Both the position numbers and the translations under genes were made by a program. 5,326 bases of DNA, taken from an uncultured Anaerovibrio sp. (lineage in GTDB: Bacteria > Bacillota > Negativicutes > Selenomonadales > Selenomonadaceae). Every line of letters starts with the position of its first letter. The stretch's first letter is position 1. Location of the stretch: the NCBI GenBank assembly GCA_900768695.1, contig CAAGDY010000076.1:1-5326 (forward strand), read 5' to 3'. Shown here piece by piece: positions 1 to 5,086 of this stretch. The notes below the pieces were generated by a model. The model saw only the letters and a list, made by a program, of their open reading frames with translations, did no database searches and had not been told where the DNA came from.

Positions 1-354
1 ACCTATGCCAATGGCGACGGCACTCCCCGCATACCGACACAGACGGAGTTCATCAAAAGCTACACGGAGCTGCTAAAGACCGTCAGAAACGTCAATCCGG
101 AGGCCGCCATCATCTGCATTGAGCCGGTTCCCTCCTGGGTCGGGGCAGATATCCGTTACTGGATGTGCCTCAGCATCAACCAGCTGAAGGCACAGGGCGA
201 CATAAATCTCCACTACATTCCGCTGAATGTGCCTGAACCGCTCCTGAAGGATGCTGATTATGCCCATGACCTGACCCATCCTACCGCAGAAGGAGCTAAA
301 AAAATCGCCCTCTACCTGAAGGACAAGGTAGCAGATATCATGCAGTGGCGGTGA
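1..354 (+). CDS. SGNH/GDSL-type carbohydrate esterase, CE2-like (C-terminal fragment)
   Basis: Frame 1 is open from the first base to a TGA at 352-354. It gives 117 residues with no start, so the gene begins upstream of the window. Near the C-terminus is Asp-Leu-Thr-His-Pro followed by TAEGAKKIA. This fits the Asp-x-x-His(-Pro) block V of SGNH hydrolases, which supplies the catalytic His, and the amphipathic last helix that follows it. Upstream, a helix around FIKSYTELLKTVR and a strand PEAAIICIEPVPSW resemble the part of CE2 acetyl esterases between the oxyanion Asn block and the catalytic His. The nucleophile Ser and the oxyanion Gly/Asn blocks lie outside the window. The family role would be deacetylation of xylan or mannan side groups, which suits the convergent GH26 neighbour. 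The SGNH fold is fairly likely. The CE2 assignment and the substrate are inference; another SGNH lipase/esterase subfamily is possible. Confidence 0.68.
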   Translation, partial: TYANGDGTPRIPTQTEFIKSYTELLKTVRNVNPEAAIICIEPVPSWVGADIRYWMCLSINQLKAQGDINLHYIPLNVPEPLLKDADYAHDLTHPTAEGAKKIALYLKDKVADIMQWR

Positions 355-372
355 ATAAATCGGGACTTAAAA

Positions 373-418
373 CGGGACTGTGCGACGGCAATTGCCGCTA
401 CACAGTCCCGATTTTTTT
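373..418 (+). terminator. Rho-independent terminator, probably bidirectional, between convergent genes
   Basis: A perfect 10-bp stem, CGGGACTGTG (373-382) with CACAGTCCCG (401-410), encloses an inner CGGC-AATT-GCCG hairpin (386-397). It is followed by seven T at 412-418. It starts 18 bases after the esterase stop. On the other strand the stem is followed by TTTT (372-369), so it could also end the GH26 transcript arriving from the right, although that U-tract is short. CGGGACT is repeated at 361-367 and could pair with the right arm as an alternative. Confidence 0.9.
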
Positions 419-524
419 ATCCCTTATTTATGTATATCTTTTACTTATCCCATATCCCATTACTTGTCCATTATCCCACTGGCGCGCATACTGACAGTAC
501 CATATCCGTTGCAGCCGGCATCTG

Positions 525-1871
525 TTACTTGTTCAGGGCACGCCAGTTGATACCGTCTGCAAACAGGGTTGCAGGCTCATTGTAGAAATCCACGAACTCA
601 TTGATCATCTCATGGCCGCGGGTCTTGCTGACCATATACGGAGCGAAGAAATTGTTGGTTAGCTTTTCAAAGTTGGACCAGGTCATGTAGTAAGGCACCT
701 TGTGGTCAACAGCAATCTTTGCCACCTTGCTGAACCACTGCTTGTCCACATTATCGGTCACAGCCAGGCTGCCGCCCCTGCGCACGCCCACCTCGGTGAT
801 GGTCATCAGCTTGCCATGCTTGGCGGAAACCTGCTGCATCACATCCAAATCGCCGCACAGGTCGGTATACCACTGGCCGGTCTGGTCATCATCGTAGGTA
901 TCGACACCCATAATGTCCACCCACTTGTCACCCGGATAGCGATCGAGATAATCAGCCTCGGTCTTGAAATGGCCATTAGGGGAATATACATACAGGAAGT
1001 TGTGTACCCCCTTGGTATCGCGGAGATACTTCACTGTGTACTCCCACAGCTGCTGGAAATCCTTCTCGGAGCTATGCTCCTTGCCCCACCAGAACCAGTA
1101 GCCGTTATGCTCGTGCAGAGGACGGAACAGAACCGGCACGCCATCCTCGGCCATGCGATTGCCATACTCGGCAATCCTGTCCAGATAGCCATTGTAGCTG
1201 CTGTTCAAATCGCCGCCCGGCAGGATGCGGTGTACCACATTGCCCTCGGAAATATGTGTGGTATAGTTCATGTAGTGGTCACGGTTATCCGGTGTAGAGC
1301 CTGTCACAGCCGCACGCCTCTCCACCAAATCAAAGTTAGGCATGTGCATGGACAGGGTGAGGATCGCCCCCTCGCTGGCGGCCTTCTTGGTAATCTCCAC
1401 CATCTTGTCCACGTAGGTCTTGCCCATGTTCCACTCACAGTCATCCAGACGCTGCTCATCGCCTACAAAGGAAAGAGCATCAAAGCCGATTACGCCTGAC
1501 AAGGAGCCTGTCACATCCTTGGTATCAGACTCGGAGCCGCCTGCCGGACGGAACATCTTGTGATGGGCGTCATTCTCATGGCCGTATATCACCTTGCCAG
1601 CCTTTGGTACAGCAGACAGATAGCGGTACAGGGCCACCGTTTCAGCGCTGGCCTTCTTGTCCACCAGCTTCACATCAGCCTTCGGCACAGCCAGCTGCTC
1701 CAGCTCTGCCGGACTTACCGCCTCGCTCCTGGCCTTGGCATTGTCAGCTGTTGCCGTCAGCTCCACATAGGCCGCATCATCCGCGTCAGTAACCGGATTG
1801 GCCAGAGCCGCAGAACAGGATGCCATCAATGCACAAGCGATTGCCATACTCAAAAACTTCTTTTTGTTCAT
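525..1871 (-). CDS. Secreted glycoside hydrolase family 26, probable endo-beta-1,4-mannanase
   Basis: The protein has 448 residues. I start it at the ATG at 1871-1869 because TAAAGGGG (1888-1881) lies 9 bases upstream and the product then begins with a classic signal peptide. This has MNKKK, a hydrophobic core, and an Ala-Leu-Ala cleavage site after residue 24. The in-frame ATG at 1946 has no usable ribosome binding site and would bury the signal. Residues 25-75 are a short Ala/Asp-rich linker. The GH26 (beta/alpha)8 barrel runs from about 76 to 435. It includes YGHEND (96-101), the acid/base motif FRPLHEHNGYWFWWG (249-263, Glu254 as proton donor), VYSPNG (295-300), and ITEVG (358-362, Glu360 as nucleophile). 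Both catalytic Glu are present, so the enzyme should be active. Known GH26 activities are mainly beta-mannanase, with a few lichenases and xylanases; mannanase is the most likely, not proven. No binding module, dockerin or SLH domain is present. Cys19 in LMASC is a poor lipobox (Met at -3), so secretion through signal peptidase I is preferred. The gene is monocistronic. Confidence 0.95.
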   Translation of the reverse strand: MNKKKFLSMAIACALMASCSAALANPVTDADDAAYVELTATADNAKARSEAVSPAELEQLAVPKADVKLVDKKASAETVALYRYLSAVPKAGKVIYGHENDAHHKMFRPAGGSESDTKDVTGSLSGVIGFDALSFVGDEQRLDDCEWNMGKTYVDKMVEITKKAASEGAILTLSMHMPNFDLVERRAAVTGSTPDNRDHYMNYTTHISEGNVVHRILPGGDLNSSYNGYLDRIAEYGNRMAEDGVPVLFRPLHEHNGYWFWWGKEHSSEKDFQQLWEYTVKYLRDTKGVHNFLYVYSPNGHFKTEADYLDRYPGDKWVDIMGVDTYDDDQTGQWYTDLCGDLDVMQQVSAKHGKLMTITEVGVRRGGSLAVTDNVDKQWFSKVAKIAVDHKVPYYMTWSNFEKLTNNFFAPYMVSKTRGHEMINEFVDFYNEPATLFADGINWRALNK

Positions 1872-1880
1872 AATATAAAA

Positions 1881-1888
1881 CCCCTTTA
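1881..1888 (-). promoter_or_regulatory. Ribosome binding site fixing the GH26 start
   Basis: Read on the minus strand, TAAAGGGG is followed by a 9-base AT-only spacer and ATG. It decides for the start at 1871 over the ATG 75 bases upstream. A second AAGGGG copy sits at 1903-1898 but has no start codon at proper distance. Confidence 0.85.
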
Positions 1889-1966
1889 TAAAAAATTCCC
1901 CTTGAATAACTGTCAGAAATGAAAAACCACACGCAATTGCTTTCATTCCTGCTCATTTCAACTCTT

Positions 1967-1995
1967 ATTATATATAATTTTATATCATCTGTCAA
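1967..1995 (-). promoter_or_regulatory. Consensus sigma-70/sigma-A promoter of the GH26 gene
   Basis: On the minus strand TTGACA (1995-1990) is followed by exactly 17 bases and then TATAAT (1972-1967). Both hexamers match the consensus perfectly. Transcription should begin near 1960, leaving a leader of about 89 bases before the ATG. Such a strong core promoter on a polysaccharidase gene suggests that control comes from a repressor or another superimposed mechanism; see the repeats at 1978-2036. Confidence 0.9.
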
Positions 1996-2036
1996 TAAAA
2001 GATATAACTTTTATATCATTGTGTACATCTTTTATT
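1978..2036. promoter_or_regulatory. Candidate operator: nested inverted repeats and an 11-bp direct repeat at the GH26 promoter
   Basis: Three structures overlap here. The 11-mer TTTTATATCAT occurs exactly at 1978-1988, inside the -35/-10 spacer, and at 2009-2019, with a 31-bp offset (about three helical turns). A dyad of 7-bp arms, GATATAA (2001-2007) and TTATATC (2011-2017), lies just upstream of the -35. An outer dyad of 10-bp arms pairs AATAAAAGAT (1994-2003) with ATCTTTTATT (2027-2036), its inner end touching the -35 box. The positions suit a repressor bound on and beside the promoter. The region is very AT-rich, so some of this could be chance. The cognate regulator is unknown. Confidence 0.45.
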
Positions 2037-2042
2037 TTTTGT

Positions 2043-2094
2043 AAAAAAATAACTGTACCTGAAGCTACGAGCCGCAGCAATCAGGTACAGTTAT
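2043..2094 (-). terminator. Rho-independent terminator of the chemoreceptor/binding-protein operon
   Basis: A 12-bp perfect stem, AACTGTACCTGA (2051-2062) with TCAGGTACAGTT (2081-2092), extends by two A/T pairs on the outer side. An inner GCT/AGC pairing lies in the 18-base loop. On the minus strand it is followed by seven T (complement of the A run at 2049-2043), about 15 bases after the stop of the binding-protein gene. It closes the operon before any transporter gene and separates it from the GH26 promoter. Confidence 0.93.
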
Positions 2095-2108
2095 CATTTT
2101 ATTGGGTC

Positions 2109-3122
2109 TTATTTGGCGTCAGCCAGATTCTCCCTGTCAATAATTCGCGGTATGCAGAGGTAGGCAGGCACGGTAATCACGCCGTTATTATAGGTTTTGA
2201 CATCATTTACATCCGGCTGGGAGCCGTCCACAACGGCCTTTATCATGCGGATGCACTTCTGGTTCAGCACCACGCTGTCCTTTTTCAGTGAGAAGCCCAT
2301 CTTGCCCTGCTGAATGTACTCCAGAGCCTTGCTGTCCGCATCCTGACCGGAAATCAGCGGCCAGCTGCCCTGATAAGCGCCCATGCCGTCAATAACGCCA
2401 TAAGCGATGCTGTCACAGGCGGCCACGATAATATCGAGGTTCTGTCCCTGATAATACTGGCTGATTACCTTCTCGGCCCGTGCCTTGGCTTCCTTGCTGT
2501 CCCAGTTCTTGGTGGCAGTGGAATTATAGTCGCTCTGGCCTGACGGCACCCGCAGCTGTCCGTTGTCCAGATACGGCTTCAGCTGGTCATAGGCTCCTTG
2601 ATACATGAGCTTGGCATTGCTGTCCGTATCACTGCCGGAAAAGAACTCAATGTTGTACGGCCCGGCACCGGTCTGAAGATTCATCTTCTTGACGATGTAC
2701 TTGCCCATGGCCTCGCCAACGCCATAATTATCAAAGGTTACAAAGTAATTGATGGCATCCGTATCTGCCGTCAGGCTGTCATAGTCAATAATCGGAATGC
2801 TCTTCTCCTTGGCCTCTGCCAGCGCCTTGGTAAAATTCTTGCTCTCGCCACCGGCCAGCACGATACAGTCAGGCTTGGAATCCACCGCCTGCTGCAGACA
2901 GTCGGTCTGGGACTCATCCGTGTCAAACACGTACAGATCCACCTTCATGCCGTCCTTTTCCAAGGTCTCCTTCATCATCTGGGCTCCCTGGGTCCAGCGG
3001 TTCGGCTCGTGGGAAAAAACCATGGCAATATGCTTCTGCCCCTTGTCACTGCCACAGCCGGCGGCAAACAATGCCCCCAGGCAAAGCAGGGCAAGAGCTA
3101 TAAATAACGTAATCTTCCTCAT
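2109..3122 (-). CDS. ChvE-like periplasmic sugar-binding lipoprotein (type 1 periplasmic binding fold)
   Basis: The protein has 337 residues. The start at 3122 follows AAGGAGG by 8 bases and gives a lipoprotein signal, with the lipobox Ala-Ala-Gly-Cys placing the acylated residue at Cys23. An open frame extends upstream to 3272 but only overlaps the preceding gene. The mature part (about 31-325) has a two-lobed sugar-binding fold. Its landmarks match the multiple-sugar-binding protein ChvE: the NRW region (41-43), IIDYDSL (111-117), FVTFDN (127-132), GPYNIEFFSGS (154-164), SGQDAD (258-263), and PDVNDVKTYNNGV (303-315) with VPAYL (318-322). ChvE-group proteins bind aldoses such as galactose, glucose, arabinose and xylose; the ligand here cannot be read from the sequence. 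Unlike a usual ABC-transport binding protein it has no permease or ATPase gene beside it. It is preceded by a chemoreceptor gene 13 bases away and followed at once by a terminator. This suggests, as inference, that it presents sugar to the receptor, as MglB does to Trg. It could also feed a transporter encoded elsewhere. Confidence 0.93.
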   Translation of the reverse strand: MRKITLFIALALLCLGALFAAGCGSDKGQKHIAMVFSHEPNRWTQGAQMMKETLEKDGMKVDLYVFDTDESQTDCLQQAVDSKPDCIVLAGGESKNFTKALAEAKEKSIPIIDYDSLTADTDAINYFVTFDNYGVGEAMGKYIVKKMNLQTGAGPYNIEFFSGSDTDSNAKLMYQGAYDQLKPYLDNGQLRVPSGQSDYNSTATKNWDSKEAKARAEKVISQYYQGQNLDIIVAACDSIAYGVIDGMGAYQGSWPLISGQDADSKALEYIQQGKMGFSLKKDSVVLNQKCIRMIKAVVDGSQPDVNDVKTYNNGVITVPAYLCIPRIIDRENLADAK

Positions 3123-3130
3123 CTTCCTGC

Positions 3131-3137
3131 CCTCCTT
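3131..3137 (-). promoter_or_regulatory. Ribosome binding site overlapping the upstream stop codon (translational coupling)
   Basis: On the minus strand the chemoreceptor ends GATTTAA, and that TAA (3138-3136) runs directly into AAGGAGG, so two bases are shared between the stop codon and the Shine-Dalgarno. The next ATG is 8 bases further on. Ribosomes terminating on the receptor sit on this site, which makes coupled translation and matched production of the two proteins plausible. Confidence 0.88.
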
Positions 3138-4833
3138 AAATCCTGAACTTGGCCGCTTCATCCTGCAGGGTCTGGGACAGCTCGGACAGCTTGTGGCTGG
3201 CCGATGCCACCTCATCCATGGAGGCAGACTGTTCCTCGGTAGCCGCCGAAACGGACTCCGTCTCCGAAGCAACCTCCGTGCTGGCGGTGTGAATATTCTC
3301 CATAACGCCTACCAGCTTTTCGGCCTTGCCCGCAGACAGCCTTGCTCCCTGCAGTATGTCCTCGGCCTGTCCTGACAGGGCCTTTACCGCTTCCGTAATG
3401 GTCTTAAAGGACTCACCGGCATCGGCGATTACCGCCCTGCCGCTCTCCACCTTCTGGGTGCCATGCTCCATCCTCTCAACCGCCTGCTGGGTTTCCTTCT
3501 GGATAGAGCTTATCAGCGTAGCAATCTGCTGAGCCGCCTTGTCTGACTCCTCTGCCAGCTTTCTGACCTCCTCGGCAACTACGGCAAAGCCGCGGCCTGC
3601 ATCGCCGGCACGAGCAGCCTCGATAGCCGCATTGAGGGCCAGCAGGTTGGTCTGCCCGGCAATGTTGGAGATAGTATCGGAAATCTGGCCGATTTCCGTG
3701 GAACGCTCTGCCAGCAGCTTGATAACCTCCGCAGACTTTGTAACAGAATCTGCAATCTCCGCCATCTGCTCCACAGCCCCCACAACAGAGGCACGTCCCT
3801 GCTGGGCGATGCTGTCCACATGCTTAGCGGCCTCGCTGGAGTTTTCTGCCTTCTTCTCAAAGCCGTGCAGCTCATCAGCCATAGCGTGAATCTCCGTCAT
3901 TGAGGTGCCTACGCTCTCCCCCTGCAGGGAAGCAGAGCCGGCCACCTTGCTGATGGAAATGGCCACCTGCTGGGTAGCCTGGGCAGACTGGCTGGCATTC
4001 TCCGTCAGCTGTCCGGCAAAGGAAGCCACCTGCTCAGCTGTCTCCTGAATACTCTTAATCAGCTTGTGCAGATTCTCCACCGTATCCTTGTAGGCTCCAG
4101 TCAGGATGCCGAACTCATCCTGTGTTCTCACCTCTACAGGCACGGTAAGGTTGCCCTGGGCAACCTCCTTGGAAATCCCCATCAGGTACGACACGGAACT
4201 GTTGATGGACTTGCCCAGCGCACCGGCCATAAAACCGGACAGCACCAGCACTACCAGCGTGGACACAATCAGCGTAACCTTGGCCTGCTCATAGCGGGCC
4301 GCCGCATCATTGACCTCCTGCTGAATAAAGTCCTTGTGTCCGTCAACGACCAGTCCCAGCTCCCAGTTGACCTCATCGTAGGCTCTCTCCGTCTTGGCAA
4401 TATGCAAAAGCGCCTCCTGCACCTTGCCGGAACCTACCAGCTGCTCCAGATTGGCATCGCCCTTACGATATGCCTCCCACTTCTGTCGCATCTGCCGGAA
4501 GGCCTCTCCCTTTTCGCCATCCATGCTGCCCTCTATGCCGTCAAAAGCAATATCCAGCTGATTGCCCAGATTGCGCATCTCCTGCGCCGCATACACCTGT
4601 CCGGACAGGGTCGGCGCAGAGGCCATGGCATACTCGCACTGCCTGTACACAGACAGGGAGCTGCTGGCCTGGGACAAGGAAAGCACGCTGTTCATGTGTT
4701 CCGTGGCAATCCTCATAGCCCCGTTGTTAATCTGGTAAAGATTGTACCCGGAATACACGCTCACACAGGCGAATATTCCAATCAGCACACCAAACACTGC
4801 ATAGAGCTTTTGGCGTATTGTCATTTGGTCCAT
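3136..4833 (-). CDS. Methyl-accepting chemotaxis protein with four-helix-bundle-type sensor domain
   Basis: The protein has 565 residues. The start at 4833 is supported by GAGGGGG 7 bases upstream; Met4 (4824) is too far from it. The order is TM1 (about 11-30), an all-helical extracytoplasmic domain (about 31-184, the length and look of a 4HB_MCP bundle), TM2 (about 185-206), HAMP (about 207-260, with QGNLTVPVEV), and a long coiled-coil signalling domain. The conserved hairpin tip that contacts CheA/CheW is around 378-425 (IAGQTNLLALNAAIEAARAG, then GRGFAVVAEEVRKLAEES). A methylation-type segment SAATEEQSASMDEVA lies at 529-543. The C-terminus (DEAAKFRI) has no NWETF-like CheR/CheB tether. 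As first gene of an operon with a sugar-binding lipoprotein, its periplasmic bundle probably senses the loaded binding protein instead of, or as well as, free sugar, as in Tar/MalE and Trg/MglB. Direct small-molecule sensing cannot be excluded. No flagellar sigma-28 promoter is visible; a housekeeping-type one is. Confidence 0.97.
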   Translation of the reverse strand: MDQMTIRQKLYAVFGVLIGIFACVSVYSGYNLYQINNGAMRIATEHMNSVLSLSQASSSLSVYRQCEYAMASAPTLSGQVYAAQEMRNLGNQLDIAFDGIEGSMDGEKGEAFRQMRQKWEAYRKGDANLEQLVGSGKVQEALLHIAKTERAYDEVNWELGLVVDGHKDFIQQEVNDAAARYEQAKVTLIVSTLVVLVLSGFMAGALGKSINSSVSYLMGISKEVAQGNLTVPVEVRTQDEFGILTGAYKDTVENLHKLIKSIQETAEQVASFAGQLTENASQSAQATQQVAISISKVAGSASLQGESVGTSMTEIHAMADELHGFEKKAENSSEAAKHVDSIAQQGRASVVGAVEQMAEIADSVTKSAEVIKLLAERSTEIGQISDTISNIAGQTNLLALNAAIEAARAGDAGRGFAVVAEEVRKLAEESDKAAQQIATLISSIQKETQQAVERMEHGTQKVESGRAVIADAGESFKTITEAVKALSGQAEDILQGARLSAGKAEKLVGVMENIHTASTEVASETESVSAATEEQSASMDEVASASHKLSELSQTLQDEAAKFRI

Positions 4834-4840
4834 CTCAATT

Positions 4841-4847
4841 CCCCCTC
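4841..4847 (-). promoter_or_regulatory. Ribosome binding site of the chemoreceptor gene
   Basis: GAGGGGG on the minus strand lies 7 bases before the ATG at 4833-4831. This spacing selects that ATG over the in-frame ATG three codons downstream. Confidence 0.85.
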
Positions 4848-4872
4848 ATTTTAGTATTTATCTCCCAAGAAA

Positions 4873-4901
4873 ATTATATAGTAATTGCAATATTTGTGCA
4901 A
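4873..4901 (-). promoter_or_regulatory. Sigma-70/sigma-A promoter of the chemoreceptor/binding-protein operon
   Basis: TTGCAC (4901-4896), 17 bases, then TATAAT (4878-4873) on the minus strand: a perfect -10, a 4/6 match at -35 and ideal spacing. The start would be near 4866, with a leader of about 33 bases. An inverted repeat, TTGCA (4885-4889) with TGCAA (4897-4901), straddles the -35 and spacer and could be a regulator site. I searched by eye for a sigma-28 type TAAA/GCCGATAA promoter and saw none. Confidence 0.82.
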
Positions 4902-4916
4902 GATATGTGTTCAACA

Positions 4917-4926
4917 AAACGCGTTT
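4917..4926. promoter_or_regulatory. Perfect 10-bp palindrome AAACGCGTTT upstream of the chemoreceptor promoter
   Basis: This GC-centred palindrome sits in AT-rich DNA about 16 bp upstream of the -35 box, centred near -55 relative to the predicted start. CG-centred palindromes flanked by AAA/TTT resemble LacI/GalR-family operators in general form. The position would fit an activator or an auxiliary operator. The flanks do not extend the symmetry, and no regulator gene is in the window. Confidence 0.35.
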
Positions 4927-4977
4927 AATAATTTGTTTTTACACATCTACAGCACATTTTTCATCATAATATTCAAT

Positions 4978-5031
4978 AAAAAACTGCCACATCGGAACAA
5001 AGCCAAAGCAAAGTCCTGTTCCGATATGGCA
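4978..5031 (-). terminator. Rho-independent terminator of the upstream minus-strand gene
   Basis: A 15-bp stem pairs 4985-4999 (TGCCACATCGGAACA) with 5017-5031 (TGTTCCGATATGGCA). The single irregular position is a C/A mismatch on the + strand but a G-U wobble in minus-strand RNA. Six T follow on the minus strand (complement of the A run 4983-4978). Orientation and wobble therefore both point to the minus-strand transcript whose stop is at 5087. The loop is 17 bases. Confidence 0.93.
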
Positions 5032-5086
5032 ATCATCTTACTTTATTGTGCTATCTGCTTCGGCCGTATCCGCCTTGAAGCCTCTA

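Noticed and set aside
445..478. CRISPR-like repeats
   Set aside because: The units are 7-8 bases, adjacent and irregular, without spacers of uniform length.
702..1499. 265-codon open frame on the + strand inside the GH26 gene
   Set aside because: It is antisense to a gene with full catalytic motifs. Its translation has no recognisable domain, and its length reflects the codon bias of the real gene.
1872..1946. Upstream in-frame ATG extending the GH26 protein by 25 residues
   Set aside because: It has no spaced ribosome binding site and would place 25 residues before a normal signal peptide. The ATG at 1871 has a good site.
1786..1995. 69-codon frame in the GH26 leader as a possible leader peptide
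   Set aside because: Its first start codon lies within the promoter, upstream of the predicted transcript start. It runs out of frame into the GH26 gene, and no attenuator-type hairpin is seen.
3123..3272. 50-residue N-terminal extension of the binding lipoprotein
   Set aside because: It overlaps the end of the chemoreceptor gene, is Arg/Pro-rich like a shadow frame, and precedes a perfect lipoprotein signal with its own AAGGAGG.
4066..4854. 262-codon open frame on the + strand opposite the chemoreceptor
   Set aside because: It is antisense to unmistakable MCP sequence. It is His/Leu/Gln-rich with no family resemblance and has no promoter of its own.
4914..4929. Catabolite-responsive (cre) site at the AAACGCGTTT palindrome
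   Set aside because: It does not fit the TGWAANCGNTNWCA consensus: the central CG is offset and the outer TG/CA is missing. I kept it only as an unassigned palindrome.
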